NCBI GenBank assembly: GCA_012838385.1 | Contig: DUPL01000038.1 | Span: 1-36,728, forward strand | From: Clostridiaceae bacterium | GTDB taxonomy: Bacteria; Bacillota; Clostridia; UBA1212; DUPL01 | DNA: 36,728 nucleotides | Direction of reading: 5' to 3' | In this document: one piece after another, positions 7,395 through 16,838 of the stretch | Position numbering within the stretch: the stretch's first letter is position 1 | Layout of the letters: each line of letters starts with the position of its first letter | The notes under the pieces: generated by a model | What the model saw: only the letters and a program-made list of their open reading frames with translations | What the model was told of the DNA's origin: nothing | The model's database searches: none | Made by a program: the position numbers and the translations under genes

Positions 7395-8267
7395 TTATCC
7401 TTTTGTCAGATAGTCTATAAGTCTTTCTCTTTCGTCAGGTGAATAGTATTCTATAATAATCTTCCCTCTTCCCTTTGCCTCATCCATTTTTACCTTAGTC
7501 CCCAATACTGATCTAAGCATGTTTTGGATATGTTTAATCTCTACCTGCGAAAATGTATTATTTTCATCCGTGATATCCTTATTTTCCTTCTTCTTCGCTT
7601 TCTCTTGTAGTAGTTTCTTAACAAGGTCTTCAGTCTGCCTCACGTTATATCCTTTATCAACAACTTCTCTTGCAACTCTGACTCTCTCGTCTTCACTCTC
7701 CAAAGCTAGAATTGCACGTGCATGTCCAGCTGTAATTTCCTCATTTATTATCATTTCCCTTATTTGATCATTAAAATTCAGCAATCTTATTGTGTTTGCA
7801 ATGGCAGATCTACTTTTTCCAATTATCTCAGATAATCTTTCTTGAGTTATATTGTGCTCTGTCATAAGCCTGGAATAAGCTTCTGCTTCTTCAATTGGGT
7901 TCAGATCCTCGCGCTGAATGTTTTCTATAAGGGCAAGCTCCATAACTTCCTGTGGTGTAGCGCTTCTTTCAATAGCAGGAACCTTTTTAAGCCCTGCTAA
8001 CCTTGCAGCTCTCCATCTTCTTTCACCGGCAATAATTTTATAAACCGAACCTTCCTTCATAACAATAAGCGGTTGTATTATTCCATGTTCTTTGATGGAC
8101 TGTGCAAGTTGAGCTATTTTTTCCTCATCAAAACTTTTTCTTGGTTGAGCATCACCAGGTTCAATATCATGTATATCTATTTCTATAACACTGTCTGATA
8201 ATTCTTCGTGACCTGATGGTATTAAAGCATCAATCCCTTTTCCCAATCCTGTTTTCCTTCTTGACAC
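7395..8267 (-). CDS. parB: Chromosome partitioning protein ParB (Spo0J)
   Basis: A 290-residue ParB/Spo0J. It has an N-terminal CTPase/ParB domain with GERRWRAARLAG at 81-92 and ENIQRED at 115-121, a helix-turn-helix at about 138-165 and a C-terminal dimerisation domain (KGRGKIIIEYYSPDERERLIDYL). ParB loads on parS, slides as a CTP-gated clamp and recruits Soj and SMC. Its recognition residues are of the parS-reading type: Arg153 and Thr159 in GKSRSAIANT, Gly181 in AGHARA. The start is GTG, with GAGGT 6 bases upstream. It is 19 bases downstream of soj, forming one operon. Three perfect parS sites lie within 2 kb. Confidence 0.96.
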   Translation of the reverse strand: MSRRKTGLGKGIDALIPSGHEELSDSVIEIDIHDIEPGDAQPRKSFDEEKIAQLAQSIKEHGIIQPLIVMKEGSVYKIIAGERRWRAARLAGLKKVPAIERSATPQEVMELALIENIQREDLNPIEEAEAYSRLMTEHNITQERLSEIIGKSRSAIANTIRLLNFNDQIREMIINEEITAGHARAILALESEDERVRVAREVVDKGYNVRQTEDLVKKLLQEKAKKKENKDITDENNTFSQVEIKHIQNMLRSVLGTKVKMDEAKGRGKIIIEYYSPDERERLIDYLTKG

Positions 8268-8286
8268 GTCGTTACCTCACTTTCTT

Positions 8287-9048
8287 TTATGCTAAAGCTA
8301 TAAATTCATCGGCCAGTTCCAGATAAGCTTGAGCTCCCTTAGATTTTTCATCGTACAATACTATTGGCAAGCCATAGCTAGGAGCTTCGCTTAGTTTAAC
8401 ATTACGAGGTATAATTGTTCCATATACCTTGTCTTTGAAATGTTTGCGCACTTCATCCACAACCTCTATGGATAAATTTGTTCTCGCATCAAACATTGTC
8501 AAAACAACGCCTTCTACTTCCAAATCTCTGTTCAGTCTCTTCTGAACCAGTTTTACTGTATCCATCAACTGGGTAAGACCTTCAAGGGCATAGTATTCGC
8601 ACTGAATAGGCACCAACACAGTTTGTGATGCAGTCAATGCGTTTATTGTTAAAAGACCGAGCGATGGAGGACAATCTATAAATATAAAATCAAAAATATC
8701 CTCTACATCTTCCAATGCATATTTCAACCTTGTTTCTCTTGATATTACACTTACCAGCTCAACTTCGGCACCTGCCAGTTTCATACTGGATGGACAAAGA
8801 TTAAGAGTGTTTTGATGGGTGTCAAGCAGTACATTTTCTATGTTTTCTTCATTAATAATTACGTCGTAGATGGACTTATCCAAATTCCTTTTATTAATTC
8901 CCAAACCAGTAGTAGTGTTGCCCTGGGGATCCAGGTCAATAAGAAGGACTCTTTTTCCCCTGTATGCCACGCAAGAACTCAAATTGATTGCTGTAGTTGT
9001 TTTTCCAACTCCACCTTTTTGATTTGCAACAGCGATAACTTTTGCCAT
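8287..9048 (-). CDS. soj: Chromosome partitioning ATPase ParA (Soj)
   Basis: A 253-residue deviant-Walker ATPase. It has KGGVGKTTTAINLS at 11-24 with the signature lysine, FIFIDCPPSLG as Walker B and the DLDPQGN motif. It binds DNA as an ATP dimer, is stimulated by ParB, and in related bacteria also regulates DnaA activity at the origin. The size matches chromosomal Soj. The ATG is preceded by AGGAAG. A near-consensus promoter lies just upstream, between the gene and the parS pair. Confidence 0.96.
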   Translation of the reverse strand: MAKVIAVANQKGGVGKTTTAINLSSCVAYRGKRVLLIDLDPQGNTTTGLGINKRNLDKSIYDVIINEENIENVLLDTHQNTLNLCPSSMKLAGAEVELVSVISRETRLKYALEDVEDIFDFIFIDCPPSLGLLTINALTASQTVLVPIQCEYYALEGLTQLMDTVKLVQKRLNRDLEVEGVVLTMFDARTNLSIEVVDEVRKHFKDKVYGTIIPRNVKLSEAPSYGLPIVLYDEKSKGAQAYLELADEFIALA

Positions 9049-9078
9049 TTTGTACTTCCTTTCTTTTCTTGTAGGAAA

Positions 9079-9107
9079 ATTATATCATATCACATATACA
9101 CTTTCAA
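9079..9107 (-). promoter_or_regulatory. Promoter of the soj-parB operon
   Basis: On the minus strand, TTGAAA (9107-9102), a 17-base spacer and TATAAT (9084-9079). The nearest parS (9135-9150) is only 28 bases upstream of the -35 box, so ParB loading could influence this promoter. Confidence 0.8.
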
Positions 9108-9134
9108 TGGAATTGATAAAAATATTGGTTAAAA

Positions 9135-9150
9135 TGTTTCACGTGAAACA
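9135..9150. promoter_or_regulatory. parS site 2
   Basis: A perfect TGTTTCACGTGAAACA, extended to a 24-bp perfect palindrome by AAAA/TTTT flanks (9131-9154). Confidence 0.95.
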
Positions 9151-9157
9151 TTTTGTA

Positions 9158-9198
9158 AAACAAAACCCCCTATTGTTTCACGTGAAACAATAGGGGGT
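9158..9198 (-). terminator. gyrB terminator built around a parS palindrome
   Basis: A 34-bp perfect inverted repeat (9165-9198) with a CCCCC/GGGGG outer stem, TATT/AATA and parS at its centre. On the minus strand it is followed by TTTGTTTTAC. It lies 18 bases past the gyrB stop, which makes it a convincing intrinsic terminator. Confidence 0.8.
9174..9189. promoter_or_regulatory. parS site 3 (inside the gyrB terminator)
   Basis: A perfect TGTTTCACGTGAAACA at the centre of the 34-bp palindrome. It is 39 bp centre to centre from parS site 2. Confidence 0.95.
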
Positions 9199-9215
9199 GC
9201 ATTCCTTTAAGTTAG

Positions 9216-11147
<1,932 letters not shown>

Positions 11148-11444
11148 CTAACTTCCCCTTACTAATCTTACTGTTTTGTTATTCAACATATCCAACCATT
11201 TCTTCACCCTTTTTTTTAGTGTATTTACAGACAAGGATGAAAGATAAATCAGATTTTGGTTATTCCTCACTGTTATTACAAAAGATTTCGGCATTCTGGA
11301 TGATGTTGCTATTACGAAGCCTTCTTCTTCAGCAACCTTTAAAAAATCCCTGGTAATTCCGGTTATAGTTGTACCTTCCAAGTCAAAGATTCCAACTATC
11401 TCATCTACAGGGATAATAATGTTATCGCCGATATGAATAAACAA
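11148..11444 (-). CDS. remB: RemB/YaaB-like DUF370 protein
   Basis: A 98-residue small protein of the DUF370 family (MFIHIGDNIIIPVDEIVGIFDLEG). In Bacillus subtilis the gene in the same position between recF and gyrB is yaaB/remB, named for extracellular-matrix regulation. RemA relatives bind DNA; a similar role here is inferred. The C-terminal half is basic (VNTLKKRVKKWLDMLNN). The start is TTG at 11444, supported by AGAGGTGG 4-5 bases upstream. It is co-transcribed with gyrB (3-base gap), with a promoter in front. Confidence 0.85.
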   Translation of the reverse strand: MFIHIGDNIIIPVDEIVGIFDLEGTTITGITRDFLKVAEEEGFVIATSSRMPKSFVITVRNNQNLIYLSSLSVNTLKKRVKKWLDMLNNKTVRLVRGS

Positions 11445-11497
11445 AGTTCCACCTCTGGGTAATTAATAAACAAATATAAAGATATTTGAGTATATAT

Positions 11498-11526
11498 ATT
11501 ATAGCATGAATGGGACATAATTGCAA
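11498..11526 (-). promoter_or_regulatory. Promoter for remB-gyrB
   Basis: On the minus strand, TTGCAA (11526-11521), 17 bases and TATAAT (11503-11498), in the 86-base gap between recF and remB. It would let gyrB be transcribed independently of dnaN-recF. Confidence 0.6.
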
Positions 11527-11530
11527 TTAA

Positions 11531-12637
11531 CTAAAGCTTTGAAACCGCTCCGTCTGATATGTTGAAAATGTAGTTTTGGGTGTCTTTCAGCTGATCGAAA
11601 GACTCAGAATCGACACAAGTAATGAATGTCTGAACTCCTTTTACATAAGACAGCAAAGCCTCCTGTCTCTTTTTGTCGAGTTCTGACATAACGTCATCAA
11701 GTAAAAGAATAGGAATTCTTCCTGTGTTTTTTTTCATTATTTCAATCTCTGCAATCTTTAAAGACAATACAGCCGTTCTCTTCTGCCCTTGAGAGCCATA
11801 TTTTTTTAGTTCCAGGTCATTAAGCCTGAAACTTATATCATCTCTGTGAGGGCCAATAAGGCTAACTTCCCTTTCTATTTCCCTCTGCATTATCTTTTCC
11901 AGTGTTTTTATGTAAGTTTCTTTAATGTGCCTTTCATCGTATTCATTAAGCTCTATTGTATTCTCATACTCCAAGACAAGTTGCTCCTTATACTCAGAAA
12001 TGTATGCATGGCTTTCATTGGCAAGGTCTTTCAATACATCTATAAACTTTATTCTTTCAGCAATTATTTTAGAGCCATATTCAGCAATCTGTTCATTCCA
12101 GACAAAAAGGACATCCTTCTGTTTTGGGTTTTTCTTTATCTGCTTCAGCTGCACGTTCTTTTGAGCTGTCAGTTTTGTATACTGTTGCAGGTTGTAATAG
12201 TAAAGAGGATTCAACTGGCTTATAGCTATATCAAGAAATCTTCTTCGTCTTGAAGGGCCATCTGAAAGAATCAGCAAGTCCTCAGGACAAAAAAGGACAC
12301 ATAAAAGCGCACCCATAAGCTGTCCAGATTTTCGTAAAAATATGCCATTGACAGCTATAGCTTTCTGCTTCTGTCTGTCATATCTGATAAAAATTTTGTC
12401 GGTTGCATCATTCTTAATACCGACATTCACAGTAAAATATTCCTTTTCATGATTTATCATCTCAATATCTTTCGATGTTCTAAAAGATTTGCCAACGGAA
12501 CAGATGTATATGGATTCCAGAAGATTCGTCTTACCCTGTCCGTTCAAACCCTGAAAGATATTAATTCCATCACAAAAATTCAATTCAATATCTTTATAGT
12601 TTCGGAAATTTTCCAATCTTATAGAATCAACTATCAA
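11531..12637 (-). CDS. recF: DNA replication/repair protein RecF
   Basis: An SMC-like ATPase of about 368 residues that loads RecA at single-strand gaps. It carries Walker A GLNGQGKTNLLES, the N-terminal LENFRNY signature, an FLDIAISQLNPLYYYNL region and the C-terminal LLLDDVMSELD Walker B/signature region. The frame is open further upstream to an ATG at 12685, but that would overlap the S4 gene by 59 bases. A TTG at 12637, giving IVDSIRLENFRNY, has GGTGA 5 bases upstream and matches the usual RecF N-terminus; a GTG at 12646 is the alternative. The chosen start overlaps the S4 stop by 11 bases. Confidence 0.92.
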   Translation of the reverse strand: MIVDSIRLENFRNYKDIELNFCDGINIFQGLNGQGKTNLLESIYICSVGKSFRTSKDIEMINHEKEYFTVNVGIKNDATDKIFIRYDRQKQKAIAVNGIFLRKSGQLMGALLCVLFCPEDLLILSDGPSRRRRFLDIAISQLNPLYYYNLQQYTKLTAQKNVQLKQIKKNPKQKDVLFVWNEQIAEYGSKIIAERIKFIDVLKDLANESHAYISEYKEQLVLEYENTIELNEYDERHIKETYIKTLEKIMQREIEREVSLIGPHRDDISFRLNDLELKKYGSQGQKRTAVLSLKIAEIEIMKKNTGRIPILLLDDVMSELDKKRQEALLSYVKGVQTFITCVDSESFDQLKDTQNYIFNISDGAVSKL

Positions 12638-12863
12638 TGTCTTCACCGCTTGCAGAAACAACAAAGGTTCGACCAAAAATATCAACCCTGTCCCCAGGTC
12701 TTAGCTTCCTTCCTCTTCTTGTTTCTATTTCGCCATTAACGTAAACATCCTCACCAGTAATAATTTCACGTGCAGTACCGCCTGTATCGGCGATACCACA
12801 CCATTTTAAAAACTGATCTAGTTTGATGTATTCGGTATTAATCAGTATTTTAGTTTCGCCCAT
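12627..12863 (-). CDS. yaaA: S4-domain RNA-binding protein YaaA
   Basis: A 78-residue protein that is essentially one S4 domain (IKLDQFLKWCGIADTGGTAREII.., VYVNGEIETRRGRKLRPGD). It is the usual small gene between dnaN and recF in Firmicutes. S4 domains bind structured RNA, and B. subtilis YaaA has been tied to ribosome assembly. RBS AGAGGT lies about 11 bases before the ATG. It is 25 bases from dnaN and overlaps recF. Confidence 0.92.
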   Translation of the reverse strand: MGETKILINTEYIKLDQFLKWCGIADTGGTAREIITGEDVYVNGEIETRRGRKLRPGDRVDIFGRTFVVSASGEDIDS

Positions 12864-12888
12864 AAATTATCAAAACCTCTTATTCTAA

Positions 12889-13989
12889 TTACAATTTCAA
12901 TCTCACTGGCATTACCAGAAATACATAATCGTCATACTCCTCGCCTCTTACAATACATGGTCCCAAACTGGTTGTAAAGTGCAGGGATATGGTTTCATCG
13001 TCAATTACCTTAAGGCAGTCAATAAAATTTGAAGTGTTAAACCCTATTGTTAAGCTTGACCCGTTTACTTGGGCAGGAAGCCTTTCTTCCGAGTGCCCTC
13101 TTTCTGCCTTAGCCGATATTACTATTTCGTCCATGTCTGTAGTCAGCACCATTGGATACTTGGAACTGTCCTGCATAACAAGAGCGGAACGCTCAATTGC
13201 ATGAAGAAAATCTTTTGTTGATACTACAACACGCAGTTTATCCTCTCTAGGAATTAAATCCCTGTACTTCAAGTACTCGCTATTTATCAATCGGGATATT
13301 ATTTTAAAATGGCTGTTGTAAAACATCACCTGTGTTTTAGACCAGGCCATGGACATGTTTTCATTCGTAATCTGCAGTACCTTGTATACCTCGTTGAGTA
13401 TCCTGGTTGGCACAAGGATCTTGAACTCTTTTTCGTTTTCCATGGAAGTGTGCTTTATAGCCATCTTGCTGTTACAAAGAGCGACAAAATTTACTGTCTT
13501 TCCTTCCTTGTCAATGAAAACGCCCTTAAACATTGGCTTGGAATCATCATCCGCTGTTGCAAATATACTTTGCTTTATGAGACTTCTAAGAATTTCATTT
13601 TCAAAAGTTACCGATTCCTCTTCGTCAATGAAGTTGACCTGTGGGTATTCATCTATATCCATCATGGATATTTCAAATCTAGCCTTTCCACTGGTTATAA
13701 TGACAAGATTGTTAGCCTCAGAAGTTTCTATTGTAACGTATATATCGGGCAGTTTCCTTACAATATCTCCAAATGTCTTTGAAGAAACAAGTACAGAACC
13801 CACTTCTTCTATTATTGCAGGTATTTCATAAGTTATACCAAGATCCAGGTCATTAGCAGTCATCTTAAGTTCTTCTATAACTTCTATCAATATGCCTTCT
13901 AGTATAGGCATGGTTGTTTTTCCTGATATAGCTCTCTGCACTACGTTAATAGCTTCTACCAAATTGTCTCTATTGCATGTGAATTTCAT
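12889..13989 (-). CDS. dnaN: DNA polymerase III beta sliding clamp
   Basis: A 366-residue beta clamp (MKFTCNRDNLVEAINVVQRAISGKTTMPILEGILIEV), the typical length for the three-fold repeated clamp. The C-terminal end LVMPVRL is the family's conserved tail. The dimeric ring tethers DNA polymerase III and many repair proteins to DNA. The ATG is preceded by AGGGAGG with good spacing. Its promoter lies inside oriC, so its transcript starts next to the DnaA boxes and trios. Confidence 0.97.
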   Translation of the reverse strand: MKFTCNRDNLVEAINVVQRAISGKTTMPILEGILIEVIEELKMTANDLDLGITYEIPAIIEEVGSVLVSSKTFGDIVRKLPDIYVTIETSEANNLVIITSGKARFEISMMDIDEYPQVNFIDEEESVTFENEILRSLIKQSIFATADDDSKPMFKGVFIDKEGKTVNFVALCNSKMAIKHTSMENEKEFKILVPTRILNEVYKVLQITNENMSMAWSKTQVMFYNSHFKIISRLINSEYLKYRDLIPREDKLRVVVSTKDFLHAIERSALVMQDSSKYPMVLTTDMDEIVISAKAERGHSEERLPAQVNGSSLTIGFNTSNFIDCLKVIDDETISLHFTTSLGPCIVRGEEYDDYVFLVMPVRLKL

Positions 13990-14030
13990 ATGGCATCCTC
14001 CCTGTATGTATTATTATATATATTTCTTTT

Positions 14031-14051
14031 TAGTAGTATTAGTAGTAGGGG
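14031..14051 (-). other. DnaA-trio array next to the unwinding element
   Basis: Plus strand TAG TAG TAT TAG TAG TAG followed by GGG. Read 3'-5' this is G-rich then GAT GAT GAT TAT GAT GAT, the 3'-G/A-A-T pattern on which DnaA forms a single-strand filament in Bacillus. It lies 10 bases from a perfect DnaA box (14062-14070) and adjoins AT-only DNA at 14010-14030. Confidence 0.75.
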
Positions 14052-14084
14052 TTGTGCAAAATGTGGATAAGTATTTTTCCTACT

Positions 14085-14113
14085 ATTATATATATCATTT
14101 TTTTGTCTGTGAA
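14085..14113 (-). promoter_or_regulatory. Candidate dnaN promoter within oriC
   Basis: On the minus strand, TTCACA (14113-14108), 17 bases and TATAAT (14090-14085). The start point would be near 14078, just upstream of the perfect DnaA box at 14062-14070, so DnaA binding could repress dnaN. Confidence 0.5.
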
Positions 14114-14218
14114 ACAACTGTCAATAACTTGGGGATAACTCATGTTTTTATACACAGCTTATCAACAGAAGTTTTTTGAATGAATCTATCCACAAGTTAT
14201 CCACAGGAAGTTGTGCAC

Positions 14219-14242
14219 TTATCAACAGATTTCTGTTGATAA
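14219..14242. repeat. Inverted pair of DnaA boxes
   Basis: TTATCAACAGA - TT - TCTGTTGATAA, an 11-bp perfect inverted repeat with two DnaA boxes head to head near the dnaA stop codon. A DnaA dimer site or an origin hairpin is possible. Confidence 0.7.
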
Positions 14243-14261
14243 CTTGTGGATAAGGTTGAAA

Positions 14262-15575
14262 TCAGCAGACAATTGACTTTTTTATTTCCTCTATCGTGTC
14301 TCTAAGATCAAAACTCTCTTCACACTTTTTTGTTATCTGTTCGTGAGCATACATAACTGTTGTATGGTTTTTTCCTCCGAAGGCTTCTCCTATTTCAGGA
14401 AAAGACAGATTGGAAAGTTCACGGCACAAATACATTGCTATCTGTCTTGGAAAAGCTATTTCCTTGTTTCTCTTCTTTGACAGTATGTCCTCAACAGTGA
14501 GATTATAATACCTTGAAACCACATCTATAATAACCTTTGGGGTAATTTCCTTTGTTTCAGTTTTCTGTAAGTGTCTTAATGCTTCTCTTGCCAGGTTCAA
14601 ATCTATTTTTCTTCCTTGTGAGGAGGATATTGTCAGGTGGTTGATTATACCTTCCAGTTCTCTTATGTTGTCTCCTGTTTGGAATGCAATATGTTCCAAA
14701 ATGTTTTTCTCGACAATAATATTGTTTTCATCGGCTTTTCTTTTCAAAATGGCCACCTTTGTCTCAAAGTCAGGTGCCTGTATGTCGGCTATGAGTCCCC
14801 AGGCAAATCTTGTACGCAAACGGTCTTCAAGTATGCTTATCTCATTAATCGGTCTGTCACTCGACACAACAATCTGTTTGCCATCGCTGTAGAGAGAGTT
14901 GAATGTATAGAAAAACTCTTCCTGTGTTCTTTCACGTCTTGATATGAACTGAATATCGTCAATCAGAAGTACGTCAATCTTTCTATACTTGTTTCTAAAC
15001 TCATCATTCTTTTTTTGTTCGAGCGCCTCAATAAATTCGTTTGTAAATGTCTCAGATGTGACATACAGCACCTTTTGGTTAGGATCTTTGTTTAATATCT
15101 CGTTTCCAATTGCATGCATAAGATGGGTTTTGCCAAGCCCGGATTGTCCATATATAAACAATGGATTATATGCCTTGCCTGGACTTGATGATATGGCAAC
15201 GGCGGCAGCATAAGCCATACGGTTACTGTTGCCTGTTATAAAAGAATCAAAGGTATATCTGCCATTCAGATGGGAGTTGAACCTTGGTATTATTTGCTTG
15301 TTTTCCTGCTCCTTTTTCTTGTATTGATCGGGCAAATAAAAATGCAATCTATATTCTTTGCCTGTGTGCAAAGTAATTGCATTTCTAATCTGTGGATAAA
15401 ACTTGTTTTCTATTGTGTTTAACAGGAATGCTTCTGGAACTTCAAAGGCTATTATGTCCTCTGTTATTTCCAATGGAGTTATACTCATAATATACGCATT
15501 GAACAATGTTGGCTGTATGTCCGCACTTAACGTATTCAGGCATTTTTTCCATATGCTTTCTAAAGAATCTGTCAT
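14262..15575 (-). CDS. dnaA: Chromosomal replication initiator DnaA
   Basis: A 437-residue protein with all four domains. The N-terminal helicase-loading domain is WKKCLNTLSADIQPTLFNAYI. A short linker follows. The AAA+ domain has Walker A GQSGLGKTHLMHA, Walker B VLLIDDIQF and a sensor region. The C-terminal DNA-binding domain carries the DnaA signature GGKNHTTVMYAHEQI. It binds the boxes in the adjacent oriC and opens the DNA. GGAGG lies 6 bases before the ATG. It is transcribed leftward into oriC. Confidence 0.98.
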   Translation of the reverse strand: MTDSLESIWKKCLNTLSADIQPTLFNAYIMSITPLEITEDIIAFEVPEAFLLNTIENKFYPQIRNAITLHTGKEYRLHFYLPDQYKKKEQENKQIIPRFNSHLNGRYTFDSFITGNSNRMAYAAAVAISSSPGKAYNPLFIYGQSGLGKTHLMHAIGNEILNKDPNQKVLYVTSETFTNEFIEALEQKKNDEFRNKYRKIDVLLIDDIQFISRRERTQEEFFYTFNSLYSDGKQIVVSSDRPINEISILEDRLRTRFAWGLIADIQAPDFETKVAILKRKADENNIIVEKNILEHIAFQTGDNIRELEGIINHLTISSSQGRKIDLNLAREALRHLQKTETKEITPKVIIDVVSRYYNLTVEDILSKKRNKEIAFPRQIAMYLCRELSNLSFPEIGEAFGGKNHTTVMYAHEQITKKCEESFDLRDTIEEIKKSIVC

Positions 15576-16039
15576 TAATATTCCTCCATCTTATGTATCA
15601 ATAATTCATTTTGAGTCAAAAAAATACTTGTGTACTTGTCTATTGAAGCACACATTAACCTTATAACGTTCTATTTCTCATTAGTAATCTGATAATTTTA
15701 TCTTATGTATAATCATGAACTGTTCTGATAAGAACGTATAAATAATATAACAAATAAACATACCGAGTGCAACAGAATTTTAAAAGCAGAAAGAGACTGA
15801 ATGCTGTCATAAATATGCATGATTTCAATGTTTTGTGGTAAAGTGCATTATTAAATACTGTATATAGAAACAATCATGAAAATAATTCACAATTAAATTT
15901 GATACCCATATTTTTGTCTCTCCTACGTTCTGCGAAGGCAAACAGTTTTATTGACAGAATTAAAAACTTTATATATAATAACGCTGATTTGGATGTATTT
16001 ATGGATCCAATTAGAATACACGTTGGAGGTGATGTAGAA
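15576..16039. other. Divergent dnaA / rpmH intergenic region
   Basis: 464 bases with no supported gene. The right end holds the consensus rpmH promoter and its RBS; the left end holds the dnaA RBS. The best dnaA promoter candidate on the minus strand is TTGCAC (15772-15767), 17 bases, TATATT (15749-15744), which is a weak match. I see no cluster of DnaA boxes here. The rest is AT-rich without recognisable structure. Confidence 0.6.
15951..15979 (+). promoter_or_regulatory. Full-consensus promoter of the rpmH-rnpA operon
   Basis: TTGACA (15951-15956), 17 bases, TATAAT (15974-15979): a perfect sigma-A match at optimal spacing, as expected for a ribosomal protein gene. The start would be near 15986, about 54 bases before the rpmH ATG. 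Confidence 0.9.
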
Positions 16040-16174
16040 ATGCTTAGAACATATCAGCCAAAGAAAAGAAAGAGAAGCAAACTTCATGGATTCAGAGCAA
16101 GAATGAAAACAAGAGGCGGAAGAAAGGTCCTGAAAGCTAGAAGAAGAAAGGGAAGAAAAATTCTGTCTGCGTAA
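16040..16174 (+). CDS. rpmH: Ribosomal protein L34
   Basis: A 44-residue, very basic protein beginning [18 protein letters not shown], with [20 protein letters not shown], which is diagnostic of bL34. The frame is open upstream to 15899, but the consensus promoter at 15951-15979 lies inside that extension and a full GGAGGTGAT sits 7 bases before the ATG at 16040, so this is the start. L34 is a large-subunit protein. It heads a run of genes for RNase P protein, membrane insertion and tRNA modification. Confidence 0.97.
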   Translation: MLRTYQPKKRKRSKLHGFRARMKTRGGRKVLKARRRKGRKILSA

Positions 16175-16209
16175 AATCAAGGGTTTTACGCAGCGGTGTT
16201 TGGAGATAG

Positions 16210-16605
16210 ATGTTTATGAAAAACATGGTTTCGCTTAAAACAAACAGAGAGTTCTCAAGAGTCTTTAAAAAGGGCAAGTACAAGGCAGGAAAACATATTG
16301 TGGTGTATGCATTGGAAAACGGTTTTTCATACAACAGAGTGGGCATCTCCATCAGCAAGAAAGTTGGCATTGCTGTACAAAGAAACAGAGTCAAAAGACT
16401 AATTCGCGAAAGTTACAGATTGAGTGAAGACAGCATATTGACAGGATACGACATAGTAATTTTGGTAAAGTCGACCGTCCGGGCAGCAAAAACACCAAAC
16501 AACAGACTAAAGGCCGTTTCTTTGCCGTCGTTTCATGATATAGATAGCGAATTCAAGAAGCTTGGTATGAAACTGGGAATTTTCAAAAAAGAAGAAAGTG
16601 ATTAA
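16210..16605 (+). CDS. rnpA: Ribonuclease P protein component
   Basis: A 131-residue protein with the RNase P motif [13 protein letters not shown] in the middle. It assists the catalytic RNA in trimming tRNA 5' leaders. The ATG at 16210 has GGAG only 4 bases away; an ATG at 16216 (MKNMVSLK, spacing 10) is an equally likely start, so the N-terminus is uncertain by two residues. It lies 35 bases downstream of rpmH and overlaps yidD by 8 bases. Confidence 0.95.
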   Translation: MFMKNMVSLKTNREFSRVFKKGKYKAGKHIVVYALENGFSYNRVGISISKKVGIAVQRNRVKRLIRESYRLSEDSILTGYDIVILVKSTVRAAKTPNNRLKAVSLPSFHDIDSEFKKLGMKLGIFKKEESD

Positions 16606-16816
16606 GCTGAAAAGGGTATTAATTTGGATCATCGGCATATATAAAAAATATTTGTCACCTTTGAAAAGACCTTGCTGCAGGTTTTATCCTACATGTTCAT
16701 CGTATGCAATTGAAGCAATAGAAAAACATGGCGCTGTAAAAGGACTTGTGATGTCAATTTGGAGAATTTTAAGGTGCAATCCTTTTAACAAAGGAGGATA
16801 TGACCCTGTAAAATAA
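16598..16816 (+). CDS. yidD: Membrane protein insertion efficiency factor YidD
   Basis: A 72-residue protein with the family core [29 protein letters not shown] and C-terminal [13 protein letters not shown], including the three conserved cysteines. It is a small membrane-associated helper of YidC-dependent insertion. The start is GTG, overlapping the rnpA 3' end by 8 bases. The RBS is weak, so it probably depends on translational coupling. It sits between rnpA and yidC, its usual position. Confidence 0.94.
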   Translation: MIKLKRVLIWIIGIYKKYLSPLKRPCCRFYPTCSSYAIEAIEKHGAVKGLVMSIWRILRCNPFNKGGYDPVK

Positions 16817-16838
16817 GTAAAAGGAAGTGTAGCATAAC

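Larger units (their letters stand above)
13990..14261. other. oriC: Chromosomal replication origin oriC
   Basis: The 272-bp dnaA-dnaN spacer contains a dense DnaA-box cluster. TTATCCACA is perfect at 14197-14205 (+), 14062-14070 (-) and 14245-14253 (-). Near matches are TTATACACA at 14148-14156, TTATCAACA at 14159-14167 and 14219-14227 and (minus) 14234-14242, CTATCCACA at 14186-14194, and TTATCCCCA at 14130-14138 (-). Toward dnaN the sequence becomes extremely AT-rich and contains a DnaA-trio run, the expected unwinding site. Gene orientation switches near this interval. I found no comparable box cluster upstream of dnaA. Confidence 0.92.

Noticed and set aside
12765-12780. TTTCACGTG inside the S4 gene as a parS
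   Set aside because: The right half does not match; coding sequence explains it.
14108-14116. Possible fourth parS in oriC (GTGAAACA half-site)
   Set aside because: Only one half of the palindrome is present, about 11 of 16 matches.
15899-16039. N-terminal extension of rpmH by 47 codons
   Set aside because: A perfect sigma-A promoter lies inside it and a full RBS precedes the internal ATG; L34 is normally about 44 residues.
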